Shown piece by piece: positions 34,311-46,863 of a stretch of DNA of 64,000 bases (the first letter of the stretch is position 1; each line of letters begins with the position of its first letter). The notes under the pieces were generated by a model. The model did not search any database and was not told the origin of the DNA. It saw only the letters and a program-made list of their open reading frames with translations. The stretch is from Gyrodactylus bullatarudis (taxonomy: Eukaryota > Platyhelminthes > Monogenea > Gyrodactylidea > Gyrodactylidae). The position numbers and the translations under genes were made by a program. The DNA lies in assembly GCA_012064415.1 (NCBI GenBank), contig SSNU01000127.1:575152-639151 (forward strand), read 5' to 3'.

Positions 34311-37300
34311 TATTCTATTATGAAAGAGAAACTTGTGATTTTTTTCTATCGATATCTTTGGTTATCTAAAAGAAACCATCTCCAAGACTAATAATTAACA
34401 CATGAAAATTATTAAAAGAGTTTCCATAACCAAATCTCTTGTTATAATACGAACGGGATAGGTAGAATATTGTAGTCTCTAAGGCATGCACACAATACAG
34501 TGTAGCAGAAAAAGTAATGTTTAAAATAAAAACTATGGGTATTATCCATCAATACAAATCGTTAATTGATATCTTTTACAGTGTGTAGCGCCAGAAATAG
34601 GGCTACTGGTACATGCTTTTGATTTCTATCTATGCCTTTTATCGAAAAATCTCTATTTCAAACTCTCGCCTGGAACAATAGAGAAATACATGGAGAAAAA
34701 AATTATTTTTCATTCCTTTTTTAACATTTATCTATATCAAAAAGGGTTTCCTACACGCTAAGTTGGTTTGAAAAAGAAGAAACAAATGTAATATATTACA
34801 ATATGATGATTATAATCAATTGGCGCTTAGCAATATATTAAATGAAATAGATTCTAGAAGCAGTGATCAAGTATATAGTTCTTCAGATGATCTTTTATAA
34901 TAAAATAATAAATCCATTAATTTAATGGAATACGCAGAGATCTCAGCTCTATCCTTCGTCAAACATGTGCTATACTAATTCAAAGAAAGTTGATTCTTTT
35001 CAAATTATTAGTTTCTTTTTAAAATGTTTTTTTTGAAAACCTATTTCCCAGAGTCATAGTCTATGAAAAGTGCGAGTAATCATAGCTGTATAACTCAAAT
35101 ATGCAATTTCCCGGACTCTATCTGTTATACCGTCAAAAATAATCAAGTTTTAGATAAAGAAATGATTTGATCGATAACTTCTGAGCTAAAAATAAATGCC
35201 TTAGAATAACTTAAGATTCTTAACCAGCGTATTAATAAACCATATGATAGACAAAAAATTTAATTCGAGTCACGAAAAAGTTGAGTTTCGGTGCCCATGA
35301 TCATTCTTACAGCTTAAAAATTAGTGAAATTTTGATGATCCAGAATTTGTAGCGGGTCTTTTAAAATTTACTTGTCAAAGTGGTTGCTTTTGTAAATACT
35401 GGATTTGAAAAAAGCTGTGATTCAAAATTGAATTTCACATGAATTTTCAAATGGTCTTTTGTTTTTAGTGAGCCTGTCATAAACTGAGACCTGTCATGCT
35501 ACGCTCAAGTGAAGGTTTTGCAGATAAAATCTATTACCATGATTTTTGAATCGAAAAAGATCTAAACATGGAATCATTATTCTCTGAGAAAATTGAATTT
35601 CAATTCACATAATAGAGATTTTCATTCATGATTGAATTCTCACAGAGTGTCCAGTAAAAGGAATTTGTCTCATGTTAGACTCTAAAAATTCTTGTCGAAT
35701 TTTTAATCGTCAAGCTCTTTAAAAGTAAATATAAACCGAAATTGTCCTCTCAAACGAAATTTAGACGAAATTTTTTCAACTCAAATTTCAGTAGAATGGG
35801 AAGATAAATTTGAAACTCGAAAAATGAACATAATTTTGAATATTTTTCTCTAGATTTCAAAAAAAATCCCCTCATTTCTTGTTGTTAAAACCATAAATTC
35901 TCATCATCGTATAACAACCACCTTTACAATGAATATAGGGTTCTTAAGGCAGGATATGTGGAAATTTTTAAGATGTGATCCACCTTACACACTTGACGTT
36001 AAAAGAATTGGGGTCATCAGTTCAAGGTGGAGGTCAATGGGAAAAGACTATTGTAAAAGGGCCTTTATTATAAACTTTTTAGAAAAAAAGATTTTGACCA
36101 CATTACTGTGAACATTTTTTACATTGTATCAAAAACTTTTTTCAAAAAAAAGAAAGGAAGATAGGCCTACATGAGCGTTATTGTAAAGATATCATATAAA
36201 TTTGTTTAAACTGACACAAGCTATTATTATTCTTTGATGGCTACAATGTTAGATATATTTTTAAACTATAAATACAAATTGCTTGGCCATCACTCAATGA
36301 CAATTAATTTGTTTGACATGTTATATTAGATACATATATTGATAATGTTTTTTAATGAGTGAATATTTACTTGAATTTAGGTCATCTGTGAGATGAAATT
36401 TTATCACTTGATAAATTTGAGAAGGTTTTTCAAAGTATAGATGCGTGCAAGATTTATTTCCAGGGTAAAATTAAGAGATCATAATTAATTCAAAATGACA
36501 GTTAATTCAGTTTAAGCCGAGAAGATTTTATTATGGAAACTTAATTTATTCGTGAATCATTGAGCCCACACTATCGGTCTTCAAGAATTTCAATTTTCCA
36601 ATTCTAGATTTTAGCTAGCCACTCCTCAAATGTTTATGAACAAAATTGAAAAGAATAAAGACTGTATTTTCATCTCTTTCATTCCATTGATGATTATAAT
36701 CACAAGGAGATAATTACTCTGATATCCCTGTATATTCACTAACACACATATATATCTAAATAGTAAACTCATTATGTTTGTATACTTTTACAGTGTATAT
36801 TTATAGCCTCATTTGTGCATTATTACTCGGATATATATGAAGGGGAAAATACTGTGGCTATATAATCAAATTTTTAATAAATACAAATTTGATAACATAT
36901 ATACAGAATATTGTCCGCCTGATTTGATCTAAAGCATTCATTAGTAATAACTAATATATATCTTCTACTACGCTAATGAGCCTTAGGAGAAGAAAAGCCA
37001 TATTGCCCTTGTTATCCGGCTATGTAAACATTGGAAATAAAATTAGAGACATAAATCTTCATTTCATTTTGTAGATATTTTTACTTTTCAATAGCTTTTT
37101 TTATTTGTATTTATGAGAAATTTCTTAAGTTTTTATCGAGAAACATGAGCCAGATATACATCTGGAAAAGTATCACATTTTATGTTAGCATAAAAGAGTA
37201 AATGATCCTAGTTTTTATCAAATATTTTAGTGATAATAATGTGTAGTACGCATTGTGTATCTAATTTATAAGCTTTTAGAAATACCAACCAAACATGTAA

Positions 37301-40300
37301 GGTAGGCTGAGACGTCGTGAGCATTGAAAGTCTAGAAACCCAGACCAAATCTTCAAGTTACCGATTTAAAATTAACAAAAATCACTGTTTTTCCTATTAT
37401 CTATCTAAATCCCTTAATTCAATGAAGAGAGAAAATGTGAAATCAAACGATTATAACAAAGACTTATAAAATTACCGTCTCTATCAAGATATGAAAACAA
37501 GGAGAATTTGAGAAACTTGATTAGCATTCTTTGGGGGATAGAAATATTCCTCATTAGCTGGTCGAGTTGTTCACTCACTCTGGCCACTTGAGAAATCATG
37601 ACTTGTTTCTTTTTCCTAGAAATTATCATTCTGAAAAATTAAGAGAATATATCACCAAGTGAAGCTGATTCATTAAGGATTTACTCATTTTATTTTTCTG
37701 AATTTCATTAAATTATATATACTTTAAAAATCATTGAGTAGGTTTTAATTTACAAAAGACCAACTCTGATTTCATTAGAGATAGGCGTCAATAAACATTG
37801 ATTGTACTAGGGAGCGTACCACATACTAACATTACCGTATACTAATGTCCCGCTGATTCTTCTTTGCACCATGTTCAAATCTAGCAACCCATGGATGATT
37901 GTGAACATAGCAATTTACCAAAGGCGTATCACTCATAGACAGCAAGACAAATCTTTGGCCTAGAATGTTTTGATTATCATAATACAGACTACATTAACCC
38001 TTTAGTGAAATGAATATATAATGTTCAACCAGATGATTGGTTTTATCAATTCGAATGAATCTAACATATTAAAACCATTCATTTGTTTTATGAAAACAAG
38101 TGTTTGCCAGTCTGGAATAAATTCCCTCTTATTCAGAGTGTACTAGGATTTATTTAAAAATTGATAAAATTCAAATCAAGATCTAAATGACAACGAAATA
38201 TTTGTTTTAAACTGCTGATCAAACAGCACGAGAAAAGAGAAAATTTCCAGGATCCTTAACATCAAAAGGATACATGAAATAAAAGATTAGTTTTTCTTAA
38301 TTCAGGTAGAAATTAGTTCCGATAAAAAAAGATTATCCAAACCTATTTCTAGACAAAAATTATTCTAGGAATTGCAAAATACAGAGAAAAATACTCAAAA
38401 TTGATGGAAATCCTATTCAATCCGGATTCTTTTAATTCCATCAAAGAAAATCGATTTTCTATTGAATCTCCCATCTACTAATAAGTAGATGAAAAATCTA
38501 ATTTTACTAATCTTGGTTAATTTATCCATATTTCTTTGAGACTTTTTGAGATTTTTTTAGCATGAATAATAAAATAGATTATGTGATATTGTTTAGACCT
38601 GCGAATTAGACTGAGAATTCCTGATTATAAATAATCGCCATATAAAGGGCGAACATCACGAAAGGATTAAAATATCATAGATTCTAAAGTTCTTTTCTAC
38701 ATAACTCGCATTTAACCTTTTTAGTGATTTATGAAACCACTGATTACGAATTGGGTAATTTTTTGAAGGTATAGCAGATAGAGTTCTGAAAATCGCATAT
38801 TTGAATTTCAGGAGTATGATTACTCGACGGGTATGGGAAATAGGTTTTCAAAATACGTTTCAAGCAAAAATAAAATTTCTTTGAATTAGTATAACTCGTG
38901 TTTGACGAATGATAAACCTGAGATCTTTACGTGGGATTTCCTATCGAATGGGTGTTAAAAGAAGTATTTTTCGAGTTGCTAAAATGATAAGTGCTAGAAA
39001 TAACCCAGTGGGACTTGGGAGGATTAGCCTTTGGTGGAAAGAATTGTCAGCATATATTGATTGTTTTTGAATATCTTTACTTTAAAAATTGCTGGTATTC
39101 GATTGAGATAAGTGGAATTCTTCTATTATCAGAGGGAGAAATTTTCCTTTTTATATTTTAATAAAATTATAAAGAAACATTGCCCTCTCATTAAAGATGA
39201 GATATCTTTATCCTACGAGGCATTTTCTTGGAAAGAAATACAAAATGCTCTTCAAGATGCATCTCATCTGATAAAAGAGTAAATTTCAATGCAGATTGGC
39301 CACCATCTATTAGAGAGACGAGGAAGAATGTATGAAACAGACCACTGGCCAATTTATTGTAACGCCAAATAACACATTAATTCATTATTTATCCATCATT
39401 GTTTTTGAGTTCCTTTTCTTTTCCTTCTTTTTGTGAGGGGATTGGATTTCAAACTTTTAAACTACTCATTTTATGGATGAAATTTCTACCAAACTTTCTA
39501 AGGGGTATGGGGTAGGCGCACATAATAGATTCAATTTCACCCATTTTTCGTTGTTGTTGTTACCGACAAGTAAAGATGAGAGAACATACTAAAGGTTTAT
39601 TGGGCATATATAATAATATAGTATCAATTTCAAATATTTTATTCCTTTTTAAACATTGCAGGGTCATTCATTATTCTAATAGCCTGATGAAATGAGCTTT
39701 GGCAGCTAAGTCAACACTTTTGGTTTACCAAATGGCCAAAACATTTTAATTTATCGCCAATAACTATTTCTTAATAACCAATTGATATAAAAGGAAAAAA
39801 CTAAAAGTAAGTTAATTTAGTTATTGAGAGGAAATATCGTTCCAAAAAGTAATAAAAAATACTCAGAGTGAATAATAATCTACTTTTTTTCAAAGTATGC
39901 GAAATATCCGATTTTTCACAACTTGAAATGATTGACATTCCTGTATTCTTATTATTATTTTTATTTGGGATATGAATATTTTTCAAAAAAAAAGTTATTT
40001 CCACATTTGTGTGAAATCTTTACATTTTGCCATCTACACCCACACACATTTTTAAACAAGAGTGATTTTGAAAAAGAGAAGAATATATGCTAGGGAAGGA
40101 GGAGTCAAAAAAACTATAGTGGGGAAAACTTTATATGACCAGATGATTTATCAGATTCCGGATGAATAAACGTAGAAGAAGAGGGGAGAAAGAAGAGAAG
40201 AAACGGATTCACATTACAAATAATGTGGACCAGTGAAAAAAGGTTATTAAGGGAAGGGGTTTTCTTTCATTCAGGGAAGGGAACACAAATACCAAAAGAT

Positions 40301-43300
40301 CATGATGCCAGTAAATTTCAGTATGAGTGACAGGATGGAAACAGTGTAAACCATAGAAAAACACTCTTTCAGTTAAAAAGATGACAATAATCGCCAGAAG
40401 AAGATGATGCAGATGTTGTAAAAAACAAAATAACATGCTCTATTCATTCCGGGTTGGCGCCAAGTCTCAATTTTTTGAGTTTTGAGTTTAAATGTTGATT
40501 ACAGTGTAAGATGATAATGAATCTTTTGATTGACGTGTGAATGTCCAGTTTCAATTCCTTGAAGAAATTTTGATCCCATGAAACACTTTAAGCTCTAGTG
40601 GGGATAAATAAGTTTCTCAGACCATGAATTCTGTTTAAGAAAATTAAAAAATAATTTATTAACGAATTTTTAAAGAAAATACTATGACAAATTAAAGAAA
40701 AGAATAAGAAAATATAAAAGAAAATAAAGCTGTTCTCAATTTGGGAAAAAATTAGATTTTAAAAGTAGATTTTTGAAAAAATGCATAATCTTTTTTTGCG
40801 TTTCTAAAATTATTCTGGGTCTTTAAGGCTTGATAATGGGCATTAAATCAGATAGGTTCTATTGAAAGTAAAACCAACGACTTTCAGCATCCTGAATGAT
40901 TGACACTGGTAGGAAAATGTGAACCTTGAAGAGTAAACACGTTTCATGACAAAGTTCATCTCATCCATGCAGATGACAAAGTTGGGAAGGAATAGAAACT
41001 CGTGCAAAAAATAACAGTTAAAGTCTATCAATAGTGAATTTAAAAAAAACAAGAATTAATAATACATTTGTATCATATTATGCACAAATAATTATAATTG
41101 ACATGTATTTCATGGTTGATTTCTACATGATATTCTTATTCATACATGAAAGAAACCGAAATTATACATTTTTAATGAAGCGTAGTAAGATTTCAATTGA
41201 ATAAGGTTAACATTCAACAACTGTTTTTTCAACATGAAGCGTAAAACTGAGACTGTCTGAGGAATTCGAGAATATTTGACCATATTGATTTCTTCTTTCT
41301 CACATGATCTATTCGAGTACACAAATAACCCTTAAATCTTAATTATGGCTACTTAATATTTCCTCTATTGGAAAATAATCCCTCGATAGTTTCAGTTTAA
41401 CATGGTTCTCATAAGAAGAAAAGAGAATTTCGTGTGAACTTCAGAGATAATAAAGAATGTTTCAATGTGAAAAATAAGTTTGACACTTATCATTGAAGAA
41501 AAAGCATGCCCATAATTTCATAGAATCTTGGACTACATATTTAGATCAATGTTTAAAATCTGAAAAGGAAAAGACTCAAAACTGAATAAATTTTAAAGCT
41601 CATGTTCAAGAGGTACACAACCCCTCTGATAATCTCAACTGAACGATACCTAGAATGTCTTTTCTTAACTCATATTCCATAATGGGATCTTAAATACATT
41701 TTTGTTCCCAACTATCGGCAGAAAAGATATGGAGTTTCTTTTGTAGAAATATTGAAAACTAGCTTTATTTTTAGAAAACAATAGCTGTAGATTTCAAATA
41801 TGTAATCACCTGCTGGAAGATAACTTGTTTTAAAAGCCAAAAAATGAACATTTTAACCATTAATGGAACGATAAGTCGGTTTTTCATTTCGTACTAATGA
41901 TTGATAAAAGAAATAAATCTTGGGAAATATTGTTGAGAACATCTTTAGATAATATACACAAAGTTTTCTTAAGTGGACGCACATATATTTCTCCAAATTC
42001 AAGTGTCAATTACTCGGCATATATGATAATGCAATAAAGAAACTTATACAAGCAAGAGGAAGCAACACTCTCTGGGATTCTCCTCTCTCTGTCTCTCTGA
42101 TGAAATATATATGTGAGTACATATCATAAAAGAAGTATCAGATAGATAGCGAGGACGATTTCTTAGATTATAAGAAATTCTTTGAAAAAAAACAGAGGAA
42201 CTGTTAAATATCTCGAATTAGATGAATGAATTCTTTAGATAGTCATCATCATTGAATGCATGGGAAGAAGTGATAATCAAAATAAAACAGATACTATATA
42301 CTCAATAGTTGTTGATAATAAATAATCCTCAGACAAGAAAGGATGGCAATCTCGTGAGCGAAATATTTCAACACGAAATGGGCAAATCTTCTCTATAAAT
42401 TTTATATGATCCTTATGAAAATCGTTAATGAAAAAGATCCGAGGTATTTCATTCTTTATACGAGATAGATTTTCAGAAAAATATTTCCTTCAAATATGGC
42501 ACTTAAAATTCATGGTGGGAATTTAAATGTAAAAATTCTACAAGCCTACAAAATAGAATGGATTTTAGATCTGAGAAAATCTACGTTATAAAAACATCAT
42601 TTATAAGGTCCCCAAACAGATTCGAGCTAGGTATTTAGTATTCCGAAAAACAAGTCTCAAGCTCTGATTTTTCCGATATTCAAAGAAAACAATGAACTTT
42701 TTCACATTTCAGCTAGGCTTTACTTGTAAATAAAGCTGTTTTTTTTAAAGATTAACGCGACTTTTCGAAAAAACCTGAACTAATAAAGTTGTGGTTAAAT
42801 TTGCTATTTTATGATACCTGTGGGAGATTATAGAAAAATGGGCTATATCGTGGTATGATTTTTTCTTTTCAAAAATAACCAAAAAAGCATCTGAGTATTG
42901 CAAGAAAATTGGATTAATAAGAAACTCTTCTCTACTTACATGCGTGCAAGGGTTTTTATTTAAAAAGGTTTATCTTGAGATGAAAGCAAAAACTTAAGCC
43001 AGATTTTGAATTCGTTTAATTCAAGTTAACGAAGGGAAAAAACTCACTACAATTCATTCAAGATCAATCCAATTCATTGTTAACGATAAGATCTCAGGAT
43101 GTATTTCCTAATCATCATTATTGGGCTCGTCAAATATGGCTTCATTCAAAAGATTCAGGCTCCTCTAGAATATGTATCTGGAAGATATTAATTATTAGCA
43201 GGAAAGATAAGATTTCCATCCTGCAACTATAATAATATTCATACGGTTTCAGTATTGAAATATGCAAGATCCTTTGTAAATAAATGATATTTCATTGAAA

Positions 43301-44346
43301 TTTCACTATTCCTTGTTGAGTAAACTACTAGTTGTATAATGTCAATCATTTATTAGAGTTATGGATAATTGGATGTTTTTCTGATGTTTAAACCCAATTT
43401 ATATTTGATGATAATTGCAGGATTGAATGTAGTTTTATTATTATAAATAAAAATATTATTTAAACTACTTCCAAGTATATACATGAATTATATATATAAA
43501 AATATAAGTGTGACCGTTAAATTTTCATATTACAAATACATACAAGTAAATATCAGATGAGAGTATCTTAGGATTTTAAAGCTTCTGGCTTATGAATATC
43601 AGAAATCTTGATTAATTTAAAGACTTTGCTTTTTACATTTACATCAGGAAACACTTACTTTTCATTTTTACATCTATGGAAATTCCAAGTTTTTGATTTT
43701 ACGGTGAAAATATAAGAATACCAATTTCAAAAGTCAGCACCTTTTAATGCACCTGAATCCCTTCGAGACTAAAGGAAGGAAAATCGATTATTCGAATAAA
43801 TTTATGCTAGAAATGTACCTACGTTGAAATTTTTAGCCAATCAGAATGTGAACCCCTAATTTGATGACGTGTAAGTCATTAATTACATCAGTAGTTAATA
43901 ATTTCGATAAAAATATAAACATAAATTTGCCTTTCAAAGTTTATGTTCATTTTTGGACAGCTTTTCATTCACATTGTATAAACAGTGTTTATTGAACAAT
44001 GCTCTATTTAGATGGTAGAGTGATTTGATGAAAATGCTAAAATGTACACCATCTCTAATATTTTTGTAGAAAACAATAAGAATAATATGCGAATTAGCTC
44101 AGCGAAAAATGAATAAAATCATACATGAAAATTTCCGATTCACTCTTTATCGAGCGAAGAAAAAAAAACTTGATCTAGAATACAACATATGAGATACAAA
44201 ATATATCTGAAGACTACATCTAGTTATGAAAAATTAACAACTTGAAATTATTCATCATTATAATGCTATGTTTATGGTGATGACATGTAAAAATTGATTG
44301 GTAACACCATGAGTAGTGCACACTTCAATTAGGAATTCTTATATCC
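34311..44346. other. 10-kb gene-free block after Optix
   Basis: No supported exon. It contains a degraded copy of the 19.8-kb MITE (38393-38666) and fragments of a dispersed repeat near 35660-35850 and 41600-41890. Long gene-free flanks are common beside developmental homeobox genes and often hold enhancers; that is inference. Confidence 0.5.
38393..38666 (+). repeat. Degraded copy of the TTAA MITE at 19.8 kb
   Basis: Same orientation as 19823-20179. Shared blocks include CCCATCTACTAATAAGTAG, ATTTTACTAATCTTGGTTA, GATTATGTGATATTGTT and a right end CACGAAAGGA followed by TTAA (38667-38670). The left terminal repeat is not recognisable. Confidence 0.7.
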
Positions 44347-44354
44347 ATATAAAT
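44347..44354 (+). promoter_or_regulatory. TATA-like box of the single-exon gene
   Basis: ATATAAAT, 134 bases before the ATG at 44488. A purine-rich leader follows. In this AT-rich DNA a chance match is possible. Confidence 0.4.
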
Positions 44355-44487
44355 ACACTTTGGGAATAAAAGCGAAATATCCATTTCTTCGAAAAAAAGC
44401 ACAAACAAGAAAAAAGAGAAAGAAAATTTACATTTGGAATATTAACTAGATCGTAAAATAAAAATATTTGTAACGTTGTAACTAAGA

Positions 44488-45948
44488 ATGTCTTCATTAT
44501 TCAATAAGAGACCCAAGACAAATCACGAGAAAAAGCTGGCTTTAATATCGGCAAGATTCAGGGAGAAACCGAAGAAATATCCAGATCCCTTTGAGACAAA
44601 GAAATTCTTGTTATTGCACATCGGACAGTCTGGAGTATCAAAGACAAATGCCAGTGGATTGGGTGGCGTCCACAAGATCCTCCTGGAGTATTATATTAAC
44701 TTTTTGAAGAAAATCACAGAGAACGGTTTATCCCTTAGGGATTATGGCAAATTCTCACCATCCAGCATTAGAATGTTGACCTTGAGTAAGGGAACAATGG
44801 TTGTAAATTTTAAACAGCACAGAAGGCCCCCAGCAGATGCGATGTTGATAGATCAGGAACAAATCTATGTCGACGATCAGATAATTTACTCAGACTGCTT
44901 TTGCTTTGAGGTAGTTCAACCAACAGGACCCAATCAAACTCATGATAATCAGGATACCTGTTATGGATATTTCAGACAAGCATCAGACATTCGAAGGTCT
45001 GTTCCTGAGAGTAGTTTATTTCTCCTGGACAGTAGTCTAAGTGATTTCTTCCTCCATAATAAACATTATCCCAGACCACCCATTATTGTTTGTGTACTAG
45101 GACCATCGAGGAATTGTTCTAATTATTATTGCCATGTCTACGTTACAGAGACAGTGGAGCATGGTTTGGACTTTGTGAAAACTGTCGTTGACTACACTTA
45201 TGGAATGAATGAAAACCCCATGGTGAAATCTACCCCGAATCTGAGTAAACTTCCTTATATAAATAAGACAGATGGCCCTCTGAGAAATCTTCAGAGGCGA
45301 GTGTCCAAGGTGCCAAGTAAACCTCTTGTCTCTACCAGTCCCAGTCATTTCAAAATGCCTAGCTTTGCTCCAAGTCTAGCCCCATTGTCGGGAAAAAATG
45401 GAAGAAGTATGCTATTTGCTCCGAATAAAGGAGTGATAACAAATGAATCGATAAACCTATCACAGGAGGCCCTAGATGAAATCGATCGAAATTTTCATCG
45501 TGCACAAGATTCTGAGATCTCAGATCATGAAGAAGAGAATGACGACGAAAGGAAAAAAGAGCGAAGTAACAATAGGAAACTGGATGTTTATGGTGCGGGC
45601 CCATGGCTGGCCAAATCAACGCCTGCTCTTATTGTATCTCCAATGTCTACAGATGAATTTGAACCGTTGAGGAAAAGACTTCTTGACATGCAAATAGCTC
45701 AGGAAGCTCGAGTTGAACGATCCCGTTCAAAAAAATCCCAGTACAAGAGTAGACCTTCGTTTAGTCGGAATCGTAGAAGCACTTCAAGACCTGAAAACAA
45801 TCCGGATGATTGCAATTGTCCGCAATGTGAAGTTCACAATTATCGAGGTGAAGATTTTACTTTTAAAGATTACGACAAGTCCCCTACAGTGAATAGCCAG
45901 GAGACCTATAGAATGAGAAAATCAAGATATTTTCCCTCAAAAAGATAA
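44488..45948 (+). CDS. Single-exon protein with a possible PTB-like region
   Basis: A 486-residue uninterrupted frame with higher GC than its surroundings and a poly(A) signal 159 bases downstream, so it is very likely a real gene. Residues about 36-240 look globular: KKFLLLHIGQSGV, SIRMLTLSKGTMVVNF, IIYSDCFCFEVV, and PPIIVCVLG leading to YYCHVYVTETVEHGLDFVKT. The order (beta strand, helix, strands, then a C-H-V/A strand and a long last helix) resembles a phosphotyrosine-binding domain, perhaps of the FAM43 kind. That is a pattern guess, not a firm identification. Residues 241-486 are low-complexity: Ser/Pro/Lys-rich, an acidic patch (DHEEENDDERKKE), an Arg/Ser segment near 411-440, and CNCPQCEVH. 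There is no signal peptide or membrane segment. It is probably a cytoplasmic adaptor-type protein; the role is unknown. Confidence 0.85.
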   Translation: MSSLFNKRPKTNHEKKLALISARFREKPKKYPDPFETKKFLLLHIGQSGVSKTNASGLGGVHKILLEYYINFLKKITENGLSLRDYGKFSPSSIRMLTLSKGTMVVNFKQHRRPPADAMLIDQEQIYVDDQIIYSDCFCFEVVQPTGPNQTHDNQDTCYGYFRQASDIRRSVPESSLFLLDSSLSDFFLHNKHYPRPPIIVCVLGPSRNCSNYYCHVYVTETVEHGLDFVKTVVDYTYGMNENPMVKSTPNLSKLPYINKTDGPLRNLQRRVSKVPSKPLVSTSPSHFKMPSFAPSLAPLSGKNGRSMLFAPNKGVITNESINLSQEALDEIDRNFHRAQDSEISDHEEENDDERKKERSNNRKLDVYGAGPWLAKSTPALIVSPMSTDEFEPLRKRLLDMQIAQEARVERSRSKKSQYKSRPSFSRNRRSTSRPENNPDDCNCPQCEVHNYRGEDFTFKDYDKSPTVNSQETYRMRKSRYFPSKR

Positions 45949-46106
45949 CGGTCCCGTTAAGATTATTAAAAGCATATTTCAGTCTTCATGTTCAATAGTA
46001 GAGTTGAATTCTAGCCAATAAGAAAAAAAATAGTTACAAAACTTTGAATAGTTTTATTATTTACAAGGAACAATTTAACAAGAGTTTATTTCAAATATTT
46101 TTTTTG

Positions 46107-46112
46107 AATAAA
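46107..46112 (+). terminator. Poly(A) signal of the single-exon gene
   Basis: AATAAA lies 159 bases after the stop codon at 45946-45948. Confidence 0.45.
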
Positions 46113-46289
46113 AATATAATAATCTTTATTAAAAAATTATTTTTATTTTGTTTTAAAAAGTTATTATGGGAGGGAGGTCTTATGAGTCGTATAGTAATAT
46201 TTTTATAGTCTCTCTGGGTCATCACATTAGTAGCAAAGTATCATTGTCTTGATCTAGAAATAAAAAATAAATCAAATAATTTTTCAAAT

Positions 46290-46863
46290 AACCAATTGGG
46301 TAGCAGTTCGTTTCAGGTTCAGCGAAAAATTGGGCCTAGTACCCCTATTGCGTGTAACCAATCAGATTTATTATTATTATCCACCTTATACTTGGTCTAC
46401 GTTTCGGTTAAGGTTCAGTTGTTCATGTGATATGATTAAATCAAGATAAAAATTAAGAACTTGCCCTTAGATAGTTTGTACGAAGATAGAAAGCCAAATT
46501 TCTAAAAAATGTGCGAGAATAAATTTGATAAAAAGTCTAGAAAATTTTTTAAGGATTGATTAACCATAACATGCGAATAGTCAGTTTCAACTGTTTCTCA
46601 ATAACCTTTCCATTCATCAGAAATTATTGCTGATCAAGGCTTAATACTATCACATAAATATTCAACATTGAATAGACTGAACCTTACCGAACCGTAGAAG
46701 TATAAGGCGGATAATAGGCAGTTTTATACTAAATCATAGGCTCGAATAGACCTTACACTATTCCCCACATTTAAGAATTCAAATGAATCTGATTGGTTAC
46801 GTGCAATAGGGGTATTAGGCCCAATTTTCGCTGAGCCTTAAATGAACTGCTACCAAACAATTG
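46290..46863. mobile_element. Mutator-like MITE with long inverted ends
   Basis: Element 46299-46854 is flanked by nearly identical 9-base duplications: AACCAATTG (46290-46298) and AAACAATTG (46855-46863). Its arms start GGTAGCAGTTC and are inverse copies over more than 120 bases, sharing TCAGCGAAAA, TTGGGCCTA, TACCCCTATTG and GTAACCAATCAGATT, then CCTTATACTT and AAGGTTCAG. Long inverted ends with a 9-bp duplication point to the Mutator group. No ORF is present. If the duplication is read as 8 bases, hAT is the alternative. Confidence 0.65.

Noticed and set aside
37414..37629. Minus-strand frame (VARVSEQLDQLMRNISIPQ) with nearby GT and AG
   Set aside because: Composition is mildly protein-like, but there is no partner exon, domain or promoter. 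Treated as chance.
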